This document shows positions 5,955 through 7,643 of a stretch of DNA of 7,643 nt, in pieces (position 1 is the stretch's first letter; every line of letters begins with the position of its first letter). The notes beneath the pieces are model-generated. The model saw only the letters and a program-made list of their open reading frames with translations, had not been told where the DNA came from and made no database searches. Source of the stretch: Pseudomonadota bacterium (GTDB lineage Bacteria > Pseudomonadota > Alphaproteobacteria > Rhizobiales > Devosiaceae); the NCBI GenBank assembly GCA_023428425.1, contig JAEYYP010000444.1, positions 1 through 7,643 on the forward strand, given 5' to 3'. A program made the translations under genes and the position numbers.

Positions 5955-6223
5955 CAGTCTCGATCGCCATAGCGGGCAGCGAGCGCGTCGAGGCGCGCTT
6001 CAACCTCGGCCGGTGTGAGTAATGGGCGAGGATCGGCAATTGAGCGGGCGATGCCGGCGCGGATTTGCGCGATGCGCTCGGCGTGCTCGTCCTCCTCGCG
6101 CATCCAGGTCCGCATGGCCGCCCGTAGCATCTCGCTGGTGGATGCATAGCGGCCGGTCTCGACCTGCTGCTTGATGACAGCGACCATCTCGGTGGGGAGG
6201 GTGATGCTGAGCTTCTCGTTCAT
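5954..6223 (-). CDS. parD: ParD-family ribbon-helix-helix antitoxin
   Basis: The 89-residue protein starts with the DNA-binding ribbon KLSITLP (4-10), followed by two helices (EMVAVIKQQVETGRY, then STSEMLRAAMRTWMREED), a standard ParD/CopG-type ribbon-helix-helix. The phrase VETGRYASTSEMLRAA is characteristic of ParD. The C-terminal part (about 45-89), acidic and helical with RIAQIRAGIARSI and LTPAEVEARLDAL, is the expected toxin-wrapping segment. The protein should bind ParE and repress its own operon. ATG at 6223-6221 is the first good start. There is no Shine-Dalgarno sequence upstream; the bases there read CCTCCTCGC on the coding strand, and a promoter -10 lies 6 bases before the ATG. It is the first gene of a two-gene operon and lies 42 bases downstream of the DUF2125 stop. 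Confidence 0.88.
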   Translation of the reverse strand: MNEKLSITLPTEMVAVIKQQVETGRYASTSEMLRAAMRTWMREEDEHAERIAQIRAGIARSIADPRPLLTPAEVEARLDALAARYGDRD

Positions 6224-6229
6224 GCGAGG

Positions 6230-6258
6230 AGGATAGGTCAGATTCCCGCCTTCGACAA
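6230..6258 (-). promoter_or_regulatory. Predicted parDE promoter, probably giving a leaderless mRNA
   Basis: Reading the minus strand, TTGTCG (6258-6253) is a -35 candidate and TATCCT (6235-6230) a -10 candidate, each 4 of 6 to the sigma-70 consensus, with an ideal 17-base spacer. Only 6 bases (CCTCGC) separate the -10 from the parD ATG, so transcription should begin at or next to the A of the start codon. The absence of any ribosome site fits. An RHH repressor site would be expected to overlap this region, but no clear dyad is seen. Confidence 0.5.
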
Positions 6259-6265
6259 TGATGGG

Positions 6266-7279
6266 TCAGAACGCCGGGAGGAGTTCGGCGATGAGGAAGC
6301 CGGCGAGGGTGACGCGGCCGTCGGCGATGCCGAGCGTGTTGGTGCTGGTGCCGTCGGGGCCGGGCAGCCCCTTGAAGGCGGCGATCTGCAGGGGTGGGAC
6401 CTGGAAGCCGGCGAGCAGACGGTCGAGCACGCCTTTCGTGAGGTAGGTCACCTGGCCGTTGGCGCGTCCGATGGCATCGAGCGTGACTTCGCCGCTCACC
6501 TCGAAGCTCTCGTCGGGGGTGGGCTGGGTGCCCTGCCACTTGACCAGCGTGAGCTTGCCGCCGCGGGCCTGCCAGTCGCGGATGGCGCCGGGGGCGGTCG
6601 CCTCGATGAGATCGTCGGGCAGCTTGTCGCTTTTCGCCGCGAAGGTGGACTGGCCGGCGGTGACGCCGAGCTGCGGCAGGTCGAGATTGTCGATGGTGGC
6701 GTAAGCCCCGAGCATGGCGGTGCGGGCGGCCCTGTCGCGGCCCTCCGGCAGGTCGACGAGGTGGGCCTCGATGTGGTCGGCGCGCATGCGCAGCATGTCG
6801 TCGACCACTGTGTCGTTCCAGGTGACTCCATCGGCGACGAGCGAGATGTTGGCGATGCGCCAGCCGGCGCCGGTCAGGCCCTCGAGCGCGTCGCGGCTGA
6901 CTAGGCGGGCGCTCGCCTGCAAGTCGGTGAAATCGAGGCGGCTGCGGGCGCCCGAATAGGCGTCGTCGATCGCCAGCGGCGCCTTGGCCGAGACCAGCAT
7001 GTGGGTGGGATTGTAGACCAGCACGGAGGCTCGCAGCCCCGCGAGGGTGATGGTGGTGTCAAGCTGCGTCAGCGTGCCATCGACGCATTCCACATCGAGC
7101 CGGAACGGAAAACCCGAAATGTTCAGCGTGCCGCAGGTGATGCGCGGGCTGGTTTCGCCGTCGTTCTGCGAGAGGAGATCGACCTGGTTGCGCAGCTCCG
7201 CGGCAGCCCAGAGCCAGCCGGCCGTCCATCCCCCCGCGACGAGGATGATGGCGATGAACAGGGCGGCGAACTTGCGCAA
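6266..7279 (-). CDS. DUF2125 domain-containing envelope protein
   Basis: From TTG 7279-7277 the product has 337 residues. It opens with a positively charged start (MRKF) and a hydrophobic segment (about residues 4-27, AALFIAIILVAGGWTAGWLW), a signal anchor or uncleaved signal peptide placing the rest in the periplasm. Two cysteines flank the motif GFPFR: Cys49 in ITCGTLN and Cys65 in DVECVDG; the C-x(n)-G(F/Y)PFR-x(n)-C pattern is the hallmark of DUF2125 and probably forms a disulfide. The remainder is rich in beta-strand and resembles large extended envelope proteins (AsmA-like in character; that comparison is a guess). No function is known to me. The frame stays open to 7516, but that extension would overlap the divergent chaC gene and lacks family likeness; AAGAGG six bases before the TTG supports the shorter form. 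Confidence 0.82.
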   Translation of the reverse strand: MRKFAALFIAIILVAGGWTAGWLWAAAELRNQVDLLSQNDGETSPRITCGTLNISGFPFRLDVECVDGTLTQLDTTITLAGLRASVLVYNPTHMLVSAKAPLAIDDAYSGARSRLDFTDLQASARLVSRDALEGLTGAGWRIANISLVADGVTWNDTVVDDMLRMRADHIEAHLVDLPEGRDRAARTAMLGAYATIDNLDLPQLGVTAGQSTFAAKSDKLPDDLIEATAPGAIRDWQARGGKLTLVKWQGTQPTPDESFEVSGEVTLDAIGRANGQVTYLTKGVLDRLLAGFQVPPLQIAAFKGLPGPDGTSTNTLGIADGRVTLAGFLIAELLPAF

Positions 7280-7424
7280 GGCGAACCTCTTGTATGCACG
7301 GGGCGTCGATTGCGCCGGGCGGACGGTATCGGTACGAACGTGACGGCGGCAAGGCAACAGGCAGGTGCTTGTCGGCCTTTCGAACCGGAAAAAGCCTGCG
7401 GCTCTTCCTGAAAGTCTGGACGCT
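7280..7424. other. Divergent intergenic region between DUF2125 and chaC
   Basis: These 145 bases must hold promoters for both divergent genes. I see only weak candidates: on the minus strand a TTGCCG ... TACCGT pair with an 18-base spacer (about 7350-7321), and on the plus strand TTGTCG at 7369-7374 without a convincing -10. A tandem CGGTA-T-CGGTA (7324-7334) is present. There is no strong operator, riboswitch or terminator. Confidence 0.35.
7286..7291 (-). promoter_or_regulatory. Shine-Dalgarno site for the TTG start of the DUF2125 gene
   Basis: On the minus strand AAGAGG is followed by a 6-base spacer (TTCGCC) and TTG. No in-frame ATG or GTG exists between here and the divergent gene, so this site decides the start. 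Confidence 0.55.
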
Positions 7425-7643
7425 ATGCAGGATGATCCATCGCACTGGGTGTTCGGATACGGCTCGCTGATCTGGCGGCCCGGCTTCGCCTCGGTCAGCC
7501 AGCAACAGGCGAGCATGCCCGGCGTGCACCGGCAGCTCTGCGTCTATTCCTTTCGCCACCGGGGGACGGAAGCGCAGCCGGGGCTGGTGTTCGGGCTGGT
7601 GCGTGGCGGCTCATGCCGGGGCATGGCGTTCGAGGTACCGGCG
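7425..7643 (+). CDS. chaC: ChaC-type gamma-glutamylcyclotransferase, N-terminal part (3' end outside window)
   Basis: The frame from ATG 7425 is open to the window edge and gives 73 residues. WVFGYGSLIWRP (8-19) is the intact ChaC signature: the GYGSLIW loop binds the gamma-glutamyl moiety. It is followed by GVHRQLCVYS, QPGLVFGLVRGGSCRGMAFEVPA, the same order of landmarks as in the complete homologue at 633-1343, here with the canonical residues. ChaC enzymes split glutathione into 5-oxoproline and Cys-Gly. The catalytic glutamate (in the family's RREM-like block) lies beyond the window. The ATG is placed just before the signature, as is usual; the ribosome site is weak. It is divergent from the DUF2125 gene. 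Confidence 0.9.
   Translation, partial: MQDDPSHWVFGYGSLIWRPGFASVSQQQASMPGVHRQLCVYSFRHRGTEAQPGLVFGLVRGGSCRGMAFEVPA

Noticed and set aside
5343..5972. Plus-strand open frame of 209 codons across the tyrC end and parE
   Set aside because: The first half is a shadow of tyrC and the second half is antisense to parE; no recognisable domain.
7389..7406. Terminator-like AGCC-GCA-GGCT followed by Ts on the minus strand
   Set aside because: The stem is only 4 base pairs and no minus-strand gene ends upstream of it, so it has nothing to terminate.
7280..7516. N-terminal extension of the DUF2125 protein
   Set aside because: It would run antisense through the divergent chaC start and lacks a signal-like N-terminus; the TTG at 7279 has a good ribosome site and is followed at once by the membrane segment.

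Overview
The window looks like chromosomal DNA from a high-GC alphaproteobacterium, most likely of the order Hyphomicrobiales (Rhizobiales; a Devosia-like or rhizobial relative is possible). This rests on three things: the gene set argH / lysA / hisC-tyrC / DUF2125 / chaC, a copy of a palindromic intergenic repeat resembling the rhizobial RIME family, and strong GC bias at third codon positions. The genus cannot be fixed from the sequence alone.

Layout. Bases 1-573 hold the C-terminal part of argH (argininosuccinate lyase). Next, on the same strand, come a ChaC-type gamma-glutamylcyclotransferase homologue with an altered signature motif (633-1343), an intergenic stretch with a RIME-like double hairpin (1455-1499), and lysA (1537-2796). 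A compact two-gene module follows (2830-3478): a TumE/DUF6516-type putative toxin and an overlapping winged-helix putative antitoxin. After it, hisC (3545-4648) and tyrC (4648-5637) share one base and form an aromatic/histidine amino-acid unit. On the minus strand, a ParD/ParE toxin-antitoxin operon (6223 down to 5634) converges on tyrC so tightly that the stop codons interlock in a CTAG. A DUF2125 envelope protein gene (7279 down to 6266) and, divergently, the start of a second ChaC homologue with an intact signature (7425 to the edge) close the window.

How it fits together. The backbone is amino-acid biosynthesis: arginine (argH), lysine and meso-diaminopimelate turnover (lysA), histidine or aromatic transamination (hisC) and tyrosine (tyrC). 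The DUF2125-chaC pair next to tyrC appears to be an old neighbourhood. Two unrelated toxin-antitoxin modules bracket hisC-tyrC and look like accessory insertions into this core. There are no rRNA, tRNA, CRISPR, transposase or integrase genes, and no gene-free stretch longer than 300 bases; the longest are 1344-1536 and 7280-7424.

Most notable observations: two ChaC homologues of which one has lost the GYGS core of its substrate-binding loop; a TumE-type pair whose second gene probably starts at TTG inside the first; two TA modules bracketing one biosynthetic operon; and a parD promoter whose -10 element lies so close to the ATG that the mRNA should be leaderless.
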